Origin: Flaveria trinervia
Lineage: Eukaryota; Streptophyta; Magnoliopsida; Asterales; Asteraceae
NCBI GenBank assembly: GCA_025506515.1
Contig: CM046447.1
Location: forward strand, 92,028,032-92,092,031
Direction of reading: 5' to 3'
Length of the DNA stretch: 64,000 nucleotides
Shown here: positions 24,810 to 35,729 of the stretch, in pieces
Layout of the letters: every line of letters begins with the position of its first letter
How positions within the stretch are numbered: the stretch's first letter is position 1
Made by a program: the position numbers and the translations under genes
The notes under the pieces: generated by a model
Told to the model about the DNA's origin: nothing
Seen by the model: the letters and a program-made list of their open reading frames with translations, nothing else
Database searches by the model: none

Positions 24810-25757
24810 GTTGCACAAGGGATGGGGACCGTGTAAGGTTTTCGATTTTGGGCAGCTTGAGATTGAGATTGGGGTTGAGTTGGATGAGTGACATCAAAGT
24901 TTTGATGGTTCGGTTTATGCTTCTTTTTAGAGTGGTGAGATGAGTTGGAGTAATTGATGGATTGGGGTTGGGCTTCAACTTTGGAGCTTGGAGATGGATC
25001 GGCGATGGCCTTGACATTTGGTTTCTTGGAATCCTTTCGGATAAAGTCCCTGCTTTGACATGGTTCTTCGAAAGGGCGGCGGCAAGAGTGATCGCATCAT
25101 TAAGCGTTTGTGGCTTGCTACTCATGACGGAATCTCGGATTTCATTGGCAAACCCGAAACGTATTTGTCGATTGCCCACTCGAGTGGGGTAACCAAATGG
25201 GGCACTAGAAGGCTAAGCTCGTGGAAGCGGTTTGAGTAAGCGGAGTTGTTACCGCTATCTTGTTTAAGATCCAAAATTCAGCCTCCAATTTTTGAATTTC
25301 ATGCTTGGGGCAAAAATTTTTGAGCATGATATCCTTCAGTTCATTCCAAGGGAGAGTCATAGCGACTTCCGCTCCTTTGGCATTCATGATGCTATTCCAC
25401 CACGTTAGGGCGTTAGCTCGAACACACTTGATGCGAAAGTGGTTCGCTTGGCCTCCGGACATTCACAATGCAAGAACACGCTTTCCATGCGTTCAAACCA
25501 TTGAAGGAGCGTGGTAGCACAGTCCTCACCCATAATTTCGGTGGATTGGCGCCCATAAACTGTTTATAAGTAAATGTAGCATGAGAGGGTGTGACTTGAG
25601 TAGCAACAGGTTGCAGTTGGATAGCTTGAATTTGAGCAACAAGGGTGGGGAGTACAGCAGCCATTTGAGTTGTAACCAATTCGGCTATCTTAAGGTCGGA
25701 GTTCTTGGGGCGACGAGTTCGATGTGCATGACGAGCGTGACGATGAAGAGGAGGCAT
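24810..25757 (-). pseudogene. Gag (capsid part) of the nested gypsy element
   Basis: The likely start is ATG at 25757 (MPPLHRHARHAHRTRR). A 'TYKQFMGANPPK' motif follows, then a frameshift near 25540-25600. A second frame at 25462-25205 carries RANALTWWNS and LKNFCPKHEIQKLEAEFW, the conserved core of the plant retrotransposon Gag domain. After another shift comes a Ser/Pro/Gln-rich linker. Gag forms the particle that packages element RNA. At least two frameshifts break the frame, some perhaps assembly errors. The 266-codon frame at 24379-25179 is a shadow reading. Confidence 0.8.
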
Positions 25758-26698
25758 TCTAAAAATAATAAAAGTGAGACAATATGAGATTTTGGGTAGC
25801 TAGTCCAAATATGATGGTGATTAATGTAAATATGAGATTGTAGTGAAATATTTTTTGAACCTTATAAAAAAACAACCATTTTATACATATATTTGAAATT
25901 TGAAACGTTAAGATTTGAGGCGGGAAATACATACATGAATCACCATGACTTGTTGTCCCGACAGTAATCTTAAGGAAATACGAGGTAATGCGGGGAGTCG
26001 AAACGTTGCGCGAATCACCGCGTCTTTCATGTTTCCTAAGATCATAAAATGGGATAAAATGAGAAGTCAAGACCACTAGTTCACGTATCAACGTGGCTTT
26101 CATGTTTCAACTCAAAAACATCGAAATCGAGGGAGGGATCAAAACACTAGTCCACGTATCACCGTGGCTTTCATATTTCAATCCAACAATATTAATGGAG
26201 GTAACCGGAACGGTTACGGTGACTGCTTAAAGTTAGCAACCCATATGACGCACATTCGCTTTGGCCTATAAGGTCAAACACCTTGACTTGAACATTCCAG
26301 GTAAGTAAATCACCTTTGATTCTCGGAATCATTTTGCCAAAGGTTTACATCTAGGTATTTTCCCTCTTCCAGTTAGTACGAACCCGTTATAATATCACGC
26401 TTTAAGGAGATGAGAAATATCGAAAAATTTGGGACCCAAACTCAAATTTTGAGATCCATAATTTGATTTTTTTTAATTAATTAATTAAATAATTTATTTT
26501 TTTTAAGGTAAGATAAGGATACCTTGGATTTCTATAAAAGTGTGTGTGTGTGTGTGTACATAAGGGTAAATGAAATAAATAAGTAAATAAAAGCAAATAA
26601 ACAATCAAGTAGGGTAACACGTATAGGCAACACGTTTTGGGACCCTAAAGCATAAACTATAATAGGTCGTTACGTCTAACCACCTATGCTATAGTCAT

Positions 26699-26711
26699 GG
26701 CTCTGATACCA
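26699..26711 (-). promoter_or_regulatory. Primer-binding site of the nested gypsy element
   Basis: The minus strand reads TGGTATCAGAGCC three bases after the LTR end (TGTGACA-GAT). This is complementary to the 3' end of plant initiator tRNA-Met. It is the only PBS in the nested array and sets the minus-strand orientation. Non-coding leader sequence with a (GT)n run (about 26541-26558) continues to gag at 25757. Confidence 0.9.
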
Positions 26712-26714
26712 ATC

Positions 26715-29020
26715 TGTCACACCCCGACCAAAACGGCGGAACATGCCGGGGCGCAACTAAGATTGTTCAAATGCACATGACACTATCTAAAGTGACAATA
26801 TTTAATCAACTCATTCATTTCATAACATGTTCTTACAAATACAAGAAAATAAATAGTTCTTAACTAATAACCTAACGGTCCAAAATAAAGTAACGTCTTT
26901 AAATCTTCAATCAACCGATAATCAAACCTGTAGCATTGCATAAAATATGTTTTTGTCAACATGTATGTTGGTGAGCAATTCCATGACTTTATAAATATAA
27001 TATAAGGCAAAAATCCACAACTCAATATGTGAAGCCATAAAAAAAGTGACAATTGAGGATCAATCATAAATAAATGAGGCTCCTTTCTAATTGATAAAAC
27101 TACATATTACAAGGAGGAGCGTATGATCATACTTATTGAGGATGAGGATGAGGCTAAACGATCAAAAGCAATAAACATGTAGCAATTAATCATATGAGGT
27201 ATATAACATACAATTGGACAATTATTCTAAGCAACACATAACCTAGAGGTTGTGGGTTGAGGATCTAGATGTTAAATCATTTTTTTGGTTGAGTAAGTAT
27301 GCTTGCTACCCCCAAAGTATAGAAGAGAAAACGGGGATGAAATTACTCACATGGAATAAAATGACGTTGATGAATAAATTTTGAATAAAATCCTCAAGTA
27401 AGCGAGTCCGACGGTTTTAACGTGCGTGTCCTAGATTGAAAGATCTTGAGTAAGTATTGAGTATTGAAGATGAAATATAAATGGTATAAAAGTTCATAAA
27501 AATAAGGCTTGGGTTTTCGGGAGTTTTAGTTATATTTTACAAAGTGTGTTTAAATAACGTAAGTATAAAATGAGTTTTACAAGAAAACGGGTCCTTGATG
27601 TTTAGTTTTACTCAACCATTGTTAAGTTTTACATATGGGAGTTGGTTTAGTGCTAGTATGCACGATCCATTAATGTAAGCATCAAGGTCGACTTACACTC
27701 TCTTAAACCCGAGTTTGAGACTTTAATTAATAAAGAAATTCGCTTAAACCCGATCTTAGTATAAAACCAAGTTTGGTTCCGTCATACCATAATATTATTA
27801 ATACAAATAACATAAAGTGAAACATAAGTTAAAAAAATTAGGAAAGATTTTTCTTTTGGCGTTTTAACGGTGACTAGCTCGTTAAGACGATAAGTTCGAC
27901 TTTTACTCGGGTTTATTCTTACCCGAAACTTGGTTTGAGCTAATATTTGTTCTAACACTTCCAAAATCTTAAGTAATATGAGTAATATAAATTAAAACAT
28001 AACTAAAAAGATAGGTTGAACTTTTGGTGGTTTGAACATTGACTAACTCGTTAAAGGGGTGTTCGGTTTTACTCGGTTTTTACCCGAAACTTGGGTTCAA
28101 GCCAAGATTTGTTCTACACCTCCATATCAACCATATAATAACTAAAATATCAAGAAAAACTCAGATTAAAGTGTTTGATGTAACATGGTCACTTAAAAGT
28201 TATTTAAAGTGCTTAAACGAGCGTTCGGTTTGGTTCGGTCTTTGACTCGGTATGAACCCGAGGATGGTTACCACATGTCCAAAACCATTGAACTAAAAAT
28301 AAGGTAAAACTTCCAGACTAAACTCAAACAAGAAAGTTAATCGAGTAAACTTCCCGAAAATGACCCAAACGGGTCTAAAATGCATAAATATGAGTTTCTA
28401 TGCCCATAAAACTTAAATAAAGATGAAAATAGTTTTGTGAACATAAAATAACTTAGAAAAACTGAAAATAGCCAAAATTACATACCCGAAATGATTTGAA
28501 ATGCAAGATTCGGTCCCGTTGCCTTTTTAAAGTCAAACTTAAGCAAAACTAGCTAGAACAACTTACAAGATCAAAACTTTTGGGAGAAGAAGATGAAATG
28601 TGCAGGTGAAATGGTTGAGAATGAGTGGTATTTATAGGGAAAGATTAGGGTTTGAGGAAATGGGTAATGCGTTTGTCCGGTGGGTAAAATGGTGCACTTG
28701 AATCTTTTATTTAAAATAAATTTTAATTTAAATAAATTATGACCAGGTATCTACATGTTTGGAGGGTTCTAGAATAGTTATGGGTTAGGTCTTGGTTGGT
28801 TTGGATGGTTAAAATACAAGTCCGGACTTAAACGAACGAAAACGTAAAAAAACTGATTTTGCTGAAACGAACTGTGGGTCACGCCACGACAAGTATGAAA
28901 CATGATTACAACATAAAATCCATCATTTTATTAATATTCAAAGATCCGAAGACCAAAACGAGTCGGGTTTACAATTCAGGATAACAAATACAAAGCTAGT
29001 CGAAAATGACGAATGTCACA
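26715..29020 (-). repeat. LTR 2 (middle LTR) of the nested element
   Basis: It is 2306 bp with the same TGTCACACCCC...ATGTCACA ends as LTR 1. It has a PBS on its left (26699-26711) and the end of a second pol copy plus PPT on its right, so it serves as 5' LTR for the left unit and 3' LTR for the truncated right unit. This shared position is the hallmark of a head-to-tail array. Confidence 0.95.
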
Positions 29021-29053
29021 GTATTCCCTACTTTTGGAAATTTCGTCCCGAAA

Positions 29054-30131
29054 TTAGGAAGAAGCTACGATGAAGAGATGCGGATAATTTTCCTTCATGA
29101 CGTCTTCTCTTTCCCAAGTAAATTCGGCACCACGTCTTGATTCCCAACGAACTTTCACTAACCGAATACGGTTTCGTTTGGGTCGTTTCTCGTTGCGATC
29201 CATAATTTCTACGGGTCTTTCAACAAGTTGCATTGTCTCATCGATATGTACTTCGTCGAGTGGATGTGTAGATTACCCTCAGCTAAGCATTTCTTAAGAT
29301 TTGAGACATGAAAGGTAGGATGAACACCGGAAAGTTCTTTCGGTAAATCGAGTCTATAAGCCATTTTTCCAATCCTTTCGAGGATCTTGAATGGGCCTAC
29401 GAAACGAGGAGCTAGTTTTTCTTATTTCCAAAACGGACTACCTCCTTCCAAGGAGATACTTTGAGGAGGACAAGGTCATCGACGTGAAATTCTAGAGGCT
29501 TTCGTCGTTTATCGGCATAACTCTTTTGACGGCTTCTAGCGGCGAGTAGATTCTTGCGGATTTGATCGATAGGATCGGTAGTGTCTTGAACCATCTCAGG
29601 ACCGGTGATTTGAGTTTCACCAATCTCGTTGCAACAAATCGGAGAATGACACTTTCGACCATAGAGAGCTTCAAACGGAGCCATACCAATGCTAGAATGG
29701 AAACTATTGTTGTAGGAGAACTCAATAAGCGGAATATGAGAGTCCCAATTTCCACCAAAGTCTAGTACGCATGATCGAAGCATATTCTCGAGGGTTTGGA
29801 TTGTACGCTCGGATTGGCCATCGGTTTGAGGGTGGTAAGCGGTACTAAGGTCAAGGCGAGTACCTAGAGTACCTAGAGCATTTTGAAGCGATTTCCAAAA
29901 ATGAGACGTGAAACGAGCATCACGATCGGAGATGATGGTCATTGGTATACCATGGCGGCACACGATTTCTCGGACATAGATTTGAGCTAGTTGTTCCATG
30001 GAATACTTTTCTCGGATCGGAATGAAGTGAGCCGATTTGGTCAATCGATCGATGATTACCCAAATACTATCATTTTGGTTTCGGGTATTTGGGAGCTTAG
30101 TGATGAAATCCATGGCAATGTCTTCCCATTC
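29054..30131 (-). pseudogene. Duplicate integrase piece of the nested array, fused to LTR sequence
   Basis: This is a near-identical copy of 21042-22115. The open frame 29412-30248 (278 codons) is uninterrupted. About 39 residues come from the LTR fragment, then WEDIAMDFITKLP, SDRDARFTS and DGQSERTIQ follow, so all three catalytic acidic residues (D, D, E) are kept. The zinc-binding N-terminal domain is deleted. A 9-base duplication adds a second LGT before RLDLS. The frame stops at KKN*, as in the other copy, and the remaining C-terminal tail runs out of frame to about 29054. Whether it is expressed is unknown. Confidence 0.85.
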
Positions 30132-30735
30132 CAAGATGAAAATGGTTTTGTGAACATAAAATAACTTAGAAAAACTTAAAATAACCAAATTACATACCCA
30201 AAATGATTTGAAATGCAAGATTCGGTTCTGTTGACTTTTTAAAGTCAAACTTAAGCAAAACTAGCTAGAACAACTTACAAGATCAAAACTTTTGGGAGAA
30301 GAAGATGAAAATGTGCAGGTGAAATGGTTGAGAATGAATGGTATTTATAGGAAAAGATTAGGGTTTGAGGAAATGGGTAATGCGTTTGTCCGGTGGGTAA
30401 AAGGGTGCACTTTGATTCTTTTATTTAAAATAAATTTTAATTTAAATAAATTATGACCAGGTATCTACATGTTTGGAGGGTTCTAGAATAGTTATGGGTT
30501 AGGTCTTGGTTGGTTTGGATGGTTAAAATACAAGTACAGACCTTAAACGAACCGAAAACGTTAAAAAACTGATTTTGCTAAAATGAACTGTGGGTCACGC
30601 CACGACAAGTATGAAACATGATTACAACATAAAATCCATCATTTTATTAATATTCAAAGATCTGAAGACCAAATGAGTCGGGTTTACAATTCAGGATAAC
30701 AAATACAAAGCTAGTCGAAAATGACGAATGTCACA
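30132..30735 (-). repeat. LTR 3 fragment of the nested element
   Basis: It matches the last ~600 bp (plus-strand order) of LTR 1 and LTR 2, starting within 'gatgaaaatggttttgtga' and ending ATGTCACA at 30735, followed by CTAGG. About 1.7 kb of the LTR, with its PBS side, is missing. The junction with integrase sequence is at about 30131-30135 (ttcccattcc|aagatg), with at most a couple of bases of shared sequence. Confidence 0.92.
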
Positions 30736-30740
30736 CTAGG

Positions 30741-32077
30741 CATACATACGCCTGCATAGTGCCCATGCGCCTAGAATTACCCAGAATAAACTAAGTGTTA
30801 CTCATGCACCCCAATAGTGCCGATGCACCGGAAAGTTTCCCATGCGCCTATGTGTTCCCATGTGCCAGCATAGTGCTCATGCGCTTAAGGACTTAGAAAT
30901 ATTTTCTGATTTTGGGGAAAATTATAAAAGTAGGCTTTGACTTGGGAGGTTCCCGGGGGCTATGTAAGTTAACTTTTTAAAGTCATAGATAATGTGATGG
31001 GCGATGTATGATGTGATGGGCGATGTATGGTGTGATGTATGAGTGATGTTTATGCATGATGTTTATGATGATGTGTGATGGTATATGTTATGTATGATGA
31101 TGCATGATGATGTTATGATTATGTATGATATGTTATCTTATGTTTCTTACTATGTATTATGATGTGACTTTACGTGGTGTGATATTCTTAACGAACGTAA
31201 AGTATTATCTTAACAAAGTGAAAGATTTAAGATAATCAAAGTGGAACATATTGAATGAATAAATGAAAAGCCTTGCAAGCAAATGATAGGAGGTTCACAA
31301 CTCATTGAGAGTTGTTAGCTCAACTGTGTGTGTCTACAGCGTGCGATTTTTGGCTAACTCATAAGGGTTCATACACATAGTAAGATTTCAGTCTTGGTGA
31401 GTGCTCCAATACGTGTGATTTCCTAATTACTGTGTGTTATACATCGTGCGATCTTGGCGAACCCATAAGAGTTCACACACAGGGGGAGTCTGTCCTAGTG
31501 ACCACTCCATACGTGCGTATGGGGTCCTTGTCGCTTAACCCTAGATGAATTGCTTGGTACTGTAGATGGGGGTTAAGTACATGACAGGACTAGATAGAAG
31601 TGAAAGATAATAAATGTACAAAAAGTGTGAAACGTGCGATATGTATGAAATGAACGATGATGAAAGATAATAATTATTACATTGATGTACGTACGATTTG
31701 TGATCACGTGCGATAGTAATGAAAATGTTTCAATGAATAGAAGGTAATGTAATGTTTTTATAAAACTAGGACTCACTCAGCAACGCTGACTTTTATGCAT
31801 TTTCTAGTTGGCAGGTGATGTTGCTGAGGATGGCACGAGGCGGCTACTTGGCTCATTTTGGATGGCATTCTTTTGTATAATGTTTTTGTACTGTAATGCG
31901 AACAAATGATATTTTGTAACGAACGATATATTATTATGCAAAAGTGTTTATTTAAAAAGAAAATAAAATGTTTGTTTAAAGTGTTTCCGTTGCAATGTTT
32001 TATTAAAACCAATGTAATTATATGTTTTATGTGCGATAATTGACCAGCTGTGAGCGTCCCGGGAACGGGGCCTTGCA
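30741..32077 (+). repeat. 5' LTR of outer element, continued after the nested insertion
   Basis: It resumes directly after the CTAGG duplicate (30736-30740) with 'catacatacgcctgcatagt', which aligns to the 3' LTR near 36510. It continues through a gatg/tgtatg-rich stretch (31000-31130) to 'gggccttgca' just before the PBS. Together with 17904-18711 it makes a full-length LTR. The minus-strand ORFs at 31573 and 31773 are incidental. Confidence 0.92.
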
Positions 32078-32080
32078 AGT

Positions 32081-32094
32081 TGGTATCAGAGCCA
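32081..32094 (+). promoter_or_regulatory. Primer-binding site of the outer gypsy element
   Basis: TGGTATCAGAGCCA follows the 5' LTR end (CCTTGCA) by three bases. It is complementary to initiator tRNA-Met and fixes the plus-strand orientation. Leader sequence without a supported gene continues to the gag remnant at about 32428. Confidence 0.9.
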
Positions 32095-32427
32095 AAGTTT
32101 AAGTGAAACGGGTAAATTTTCAAAGAAACCTAAACGTAAACTGAAAATGGGACGGAAAGAGAAGGGATGCCAGTCCGAGTAGCTGCGTGCCATCAAGTAT
32201 TTTTTTAATGTTAACCGGTAATATGTGCGCATGTTATGTGGTTTATGTGCCTTTGGTAGATTTAGATACTGATGTAGTCAGGATAAGAAATGCTTGGGGT
32301 ATGAAGAGTAAAGTAAGTGGCTAATCACAACTTGCCACTGTAATTAGGGACTTACTATACTTGACAAAAACTGAGTTATTCCCTTGAATGACCGCGCTAG
32401 TGTTTGAATCTTATTGCGTGTTAGGGG

Positions 32428-33065
32428 ATGTCCGGTGGTAGATCTTCGAAGATTTCGTAAGGTGAAGGTTGTGGTGGACGTGGTGTTGGACCGCGTGTCA
32501 CGAGAAGTATGACTAGGGCTGCTGAAATGGCACTCAAAGAGCCCAAGATCCATCAACCAGAAGGTGGTGATGATAGTGCTAACCTGAGGACCACATTGAA
32601 GAGGTTGTGGTTGAGGGAGTTCAACAGGTTATGGAGACGATTTTGCCGTCTATGGTGACTGGGGTAATTAGGGCGATGAAGGAGACGACCGTGATTGAAG
32701 TGAACAAGAAGGGTAGCGGTGACAAGAATTGGAATGGAAAGTGGATTGAATGTGGGGGGTACACTCCAAACAACAAGGTTGCCAGGACGGATGACCGGCG
32801 TGTAGCTTCATCCGGTGCGGAGATGAGGAAGTGTGGTAAGTGTGCTAAAGGGCATACTGGAGAGTGTAGGTGGGGATCAAACCTCTGCTTCAAATGTGGG
32901 AGGCCCGGTCATCTGGCAAAGAATTGTAGGGTGAAGAGGTGTTATAACTATGGCGGAAAGGGTCATATAAGTAAAGACTGTAAGAAGTTGAGGGACGAGA
33001 GTTTTTGGGCAAAGGGGATGACTGGAACTGGAGAGCAGGAGGCGAGCGCGAAGCCTTCACGATGA
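32428..33065 (+). pseudogene. Gag remnant of the outer gypsy element, capsid core missing
   Basis: A first ATG (32428, MSGGRSSKIS) runs into TAA after ten codons. An open frame from 32607 to 33065 holds a charged linker and then cysteine motifs: CGKCAKGHTGEC, CFKCGRPGHLAKNC (an intact CCHC knuckle) and CYNYGGKGHISKDC (second Cys changed to Tyr). The conserved Gag core (the TWW / F..KY..P region seen in the nested element) is absent between the N-terminal stub and the knuckles, implying a deletion. The product could bind nucleic acid but could not form a particle. Confidence 0.8.
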
Positions 33066-33545
33066 CCAGGGAGGAGGCTAGGACGGACCCCAATGTCATG
33101 TCAGGTATGTATCTAGTAACAAACTATTGCTTCTGTTGTTTGATTCTGGTGCTAGTAGGAGTTTTATTTCTGTTGTCTTTTGTGCTAAGTTGCCTATTAA
33201 GAGTAGAAGTATTGATGAGCTCTTTGATGAAGAACTGTCATAGGTAAGTCTATCAGGATTTTTGAGATGATAGAAGGCTGTGACATTGAATTAGAAGGTT
33301 ATAAGTTTCCTGTTAGACCGTTCGCGATGACCTTAGGCGGTTTGATGTAGTCCTAGGAATGGATTGGTTGGCGAACTGCGAGGCGAACATTGTGTGTCGC
33401 AAGAAGATGATTCAGTTGACAACGCCTGACGGGAGCTTGGTGACAGTTTATGGTGATCAAGTCACGACAATTCCGAAAATGATTTCGATGGCAGTGGCGG
33501 GAAAGTGCAGAGGTGTGGATGTAGTGCCTAGTTGGCCTAAATGAA
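33066..33545 (+). pseudogene. Protease region of the outer gypsy element
   Basis: One frame shows LLLFDSGASRSFIS (from about 33130), the aspartic protease active site with Asp intact. Another frame (33359-33544) shows MDWLANCEANIVCRKKMIQL, the conserved post-protease segment of Ty3 elements. A stop (ELS*) and frameshifts separate them. Order and spacing match Ty3 pol. The leader CDIPDVFPEDLPGVPP follows at about 33590. Confidence 0.8.
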
Positions 33546-33589
33546 TGATGTGGATACGCCAACACCACAACTGTCCAATGTACGGTGGT

Positions 33590-34340
33590 GTGTGACATTC
33601 CAGATGTGTTTCCCGAAGACTTACCAGGAGTGCCACCTGACCACGAGATCAAGTTCCAAATTGACTTGATACCGGGTGCCCAACTTGTTGCTAAGGCACC
33701 GTTCGATTGGCTCCGACTGAGATGAAGGAGTTGATAGAGAAACTACAGGAGTTGTTGGATAAGGGGTTCATTAGACCGAGTATCTCTCCTTGGGGTGCTC
33801 TGGTCTTATTCGTGAAGAAGAAGGATGATAGTATGAGGATGTGTATCGACTTACCCGATGAAAGCGAAGATTTGGTGGTTTATTCCGATGCTTCCTACTC
33901 AGGGTTGGGATGTGTGTTGATGCAAAGGGGAAAGGTTATAGCCTACGCATCCCGACAATTGAAATTTCATGAGGTTAATTATCCCACTCATGATTTGGAG
34001 CTAGCAGTTGTGGTCTTCGCGTTAAAGATTTGGAGGCACTACTTGTACGGGACGAAGTGCACCATATTCAATGACCACAAGAACTTGAAGTACTTCTTCG
34101 AGCAGAAAGATTTGAACATGAGGTAGAGGAGATGGTTGGAGATCATAAAGGATTATGATTGCGAGATCAATTACCATCCGAGCAAAGTCAACGTGGTGGC
34201 AGATGCCTTTAGCTGGAAGGAGAGACCCGAGGCGATTCAGGTGAAGGTGTACCAGTTGATTATGACCTTCGAGGTAATGAAGAAAGTTAAGGAATTTCAA
34301 GATGAGGCATTGAAAGAAGATCATCTTAACCCTGAAATAA
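33590..34340 (+). pseudogene. RT/RNase H of the outer gypsy element with internal deletion
   Basis: The frame 33707-34126 begins with the RT N-terminus (ELLDKGFIRPSISPWGA, KKKDDSMRMCID) and jumps directly at about 33850 to LPDESEDLVVYSDASYSGLG, the start of RNase H. The whole RT palm with FIDD and the thumb (about 0.7 kb) is deleted in frame. RNase H continues (VIAYASRQLKFHEVNYPTHD, FNDHKNLKYFF) to NMR*RRW, where TAG replaces a Gln codon at 34124. Then DYDCEINYHPSKVNVVADAF follows. No RT activity is possible. Confidence 0.88.
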
Positions 34341-34353
34341 TAAGAGGCTGGTT

Positions 34354-35680
34354 GTGGAATTGGGTGAAAACACACTTGGTGTTAGGACCCGATTCGGGCG
34401 GATGTGGATTCCTCGTTTTGGGGATCTACACGTGAAGATTATGGATGAAGCTCATAAAACTCGATACTCTATTCATCCCGGTGTTACGAAGATGTGTCAA
34501 GGCATGAAGAAAGATTATTGGTGGCCGGATATGAAGCGTGACGTAGAGGAGTACGTGAGTAAGTGCCTTACTTGTTTACAAGTAAAGGCGGAGCATCAAA
34601 AGCCGTATGGGAAGATCCAACCGTTGGATATACCAGAGTGGAAGTGTGAACATATCACCATGGACTTTATAACGAAGTTACTGCGTACCGTGCGAGGGTA
34701 TGATGCCATATGGGTGATAGTTGATCGTTTGAAGAATAGTGCTCCTTTCCTACCGATCCGCGAGTCATATTCATCCGAGAGGTTGGCGGATCTGTTCATT
34801 AAGGAGATCGTAACTCGTCATGGTGTGCCGATGTCTATTGTGTCTGATCGTGACACCCGGTTTACATCTAAATTTTGGAAGAAATTCCACGATGCTATAG
34901 GAACGAGGTTACATATTAGCACGGCTTATCATTCTCAGACAGATGGTCAGTCAGAAAGGACCATTCAAATGCTGGAAGATATGCTTCGAGCATGCGTTAT
35001 TGATTTTGGAGGAAGTTGGGATGACCACTTACCGTTAGTCGACTTCTCATATAACAATAGCTATCATGCCAGCATTGGTGTGCCTCTTTATGAGATTATA
35101 CGGTAGGAGATATAGAACACCGTGTATTAGGGTGATATTGGCCATAAAGAGTTAGGGAGCGTCGAGGTGGTCGAGGCTACGATAAAAAATCTAGAAAGGA
35201 CAAAAGCCTTTATGAAGGCAGCTAAAGATAGGCAAAAGTCGTATGCTGATAAACGACGTAGACCAATTGAGTTCCAGGTGGGTGATAGAGTTATGTTGAA
35301 GGTCTCACCTTGGAAAGGTATCATTCGGCTCAGAAAGCAGGGCAAGTTGAGCCCAAGGTACATAGGATCTTTTCGAATCATTGCTCTGAGTAGGAGAGGT
35401 GGCCTATAGATTGGAGTTACCGGGTGAGTTAAGTGGAATTCACCAGACATTCCGTGTTTCTCATCTGAGAAAGTGTTTAGCAGACGAGGATATGATGTAC
35501 CACTGAGGATATCGAGGTAGATGAACGGCTCAATTATACCAGTGGCGATCATTGATCGAAAGGAGAAGAGGTTAATGAATAAAGTGGTTCCTATTGTGCG
35601 TGTACAGTGGAAGCACAAGAAGGGTCTGAGTCTACGTGGGAGATGGAGGAGGAAATGAGACAACATTACCCATGATTCTT
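34354..35680 (+). pseudogene. Integrase and C-terminal tail of the outer gypsy element
   Basis: The frame 34354-35106 shows the zinc region (IHPGVTKM, CLTCLQVKAEHQKPYG), then the catalytic core: ITMDFITKLL (Asp), SDRDTRFTSKFW (Asp) and TDGQSERTIQMLE (Glu). It stops at YEIIR* where the family continues with LYGR.C.TP. Shifted frames contain the GRRYRTPC remnant, then a conserved tail (35167-35409): KSYADKRRRPIEFQVGDRVM, LKVSPWKG, LSPRYIGSFRI. The end (IIDRKEKRLMNKVVPIVRVQ, to about 35670) resembles the Tekay-type C-terminus. Confidence 0.87.
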
Positions 35681-35682
35681 TG

Positions 35683-35729
35683 AGGAATAACAGGTTTCGG
35701 GGACGAAACCTATATAAGATGGGTGGACT
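35683..35729 (+). promoter_or_regulatory. Polypurine-tract region before the 3' LTR of the outer element
   Basis: 'tttcggggacgaaacc' followed by 'aagatgggtggact' directly precedes the 3' LTR start (TGTAACACC at 35730). The GGGGACGAAAC word is the usual leader to the polypurine tract in this group of plant Ty3 elements. The tract itself is short and imperfect. Confidence 0.6.

Larger units (their letters stand above)
18707..30740 (-). mobile_element. Nested Ty3/gypsy insertion with tandem LTR-internal-LTR-internal-LTR structure
   Basis: The insertion is flanked by a perfect 5-bp duplication CTAGG (18707-18711 and 30736-30740). It runs on the minus strand. In plus-strand order it holds a full LTR (18712-21009), a gag-pol internal region (21010-26714), a full LTR (26715-29020), a 1.1 kb piece of pol (29021-30131) and a 0.6 kb LTR piece (30132-30735). 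Only the middle LTR has a PBS beside it. gag-pol resembles the outer element's clade and carries multiple frameshifts. A single target duplication around the whole array points to one insertion later rearranged by recombination and deletion. Confidence 0.93.

Noticed and set aside
18712..30735. Two or three independent gypsy insertions
   Set aside because: Only one target duplication (CTAGG) exists, at the outer ends. The middle LTR has internal sequence on both sides.
31573..32123. Minus-strand ORFs in the outer 5' LTR
   Set aside because: They have no motif, and the equivalent region of the 3' LTR does not keep the same frames.
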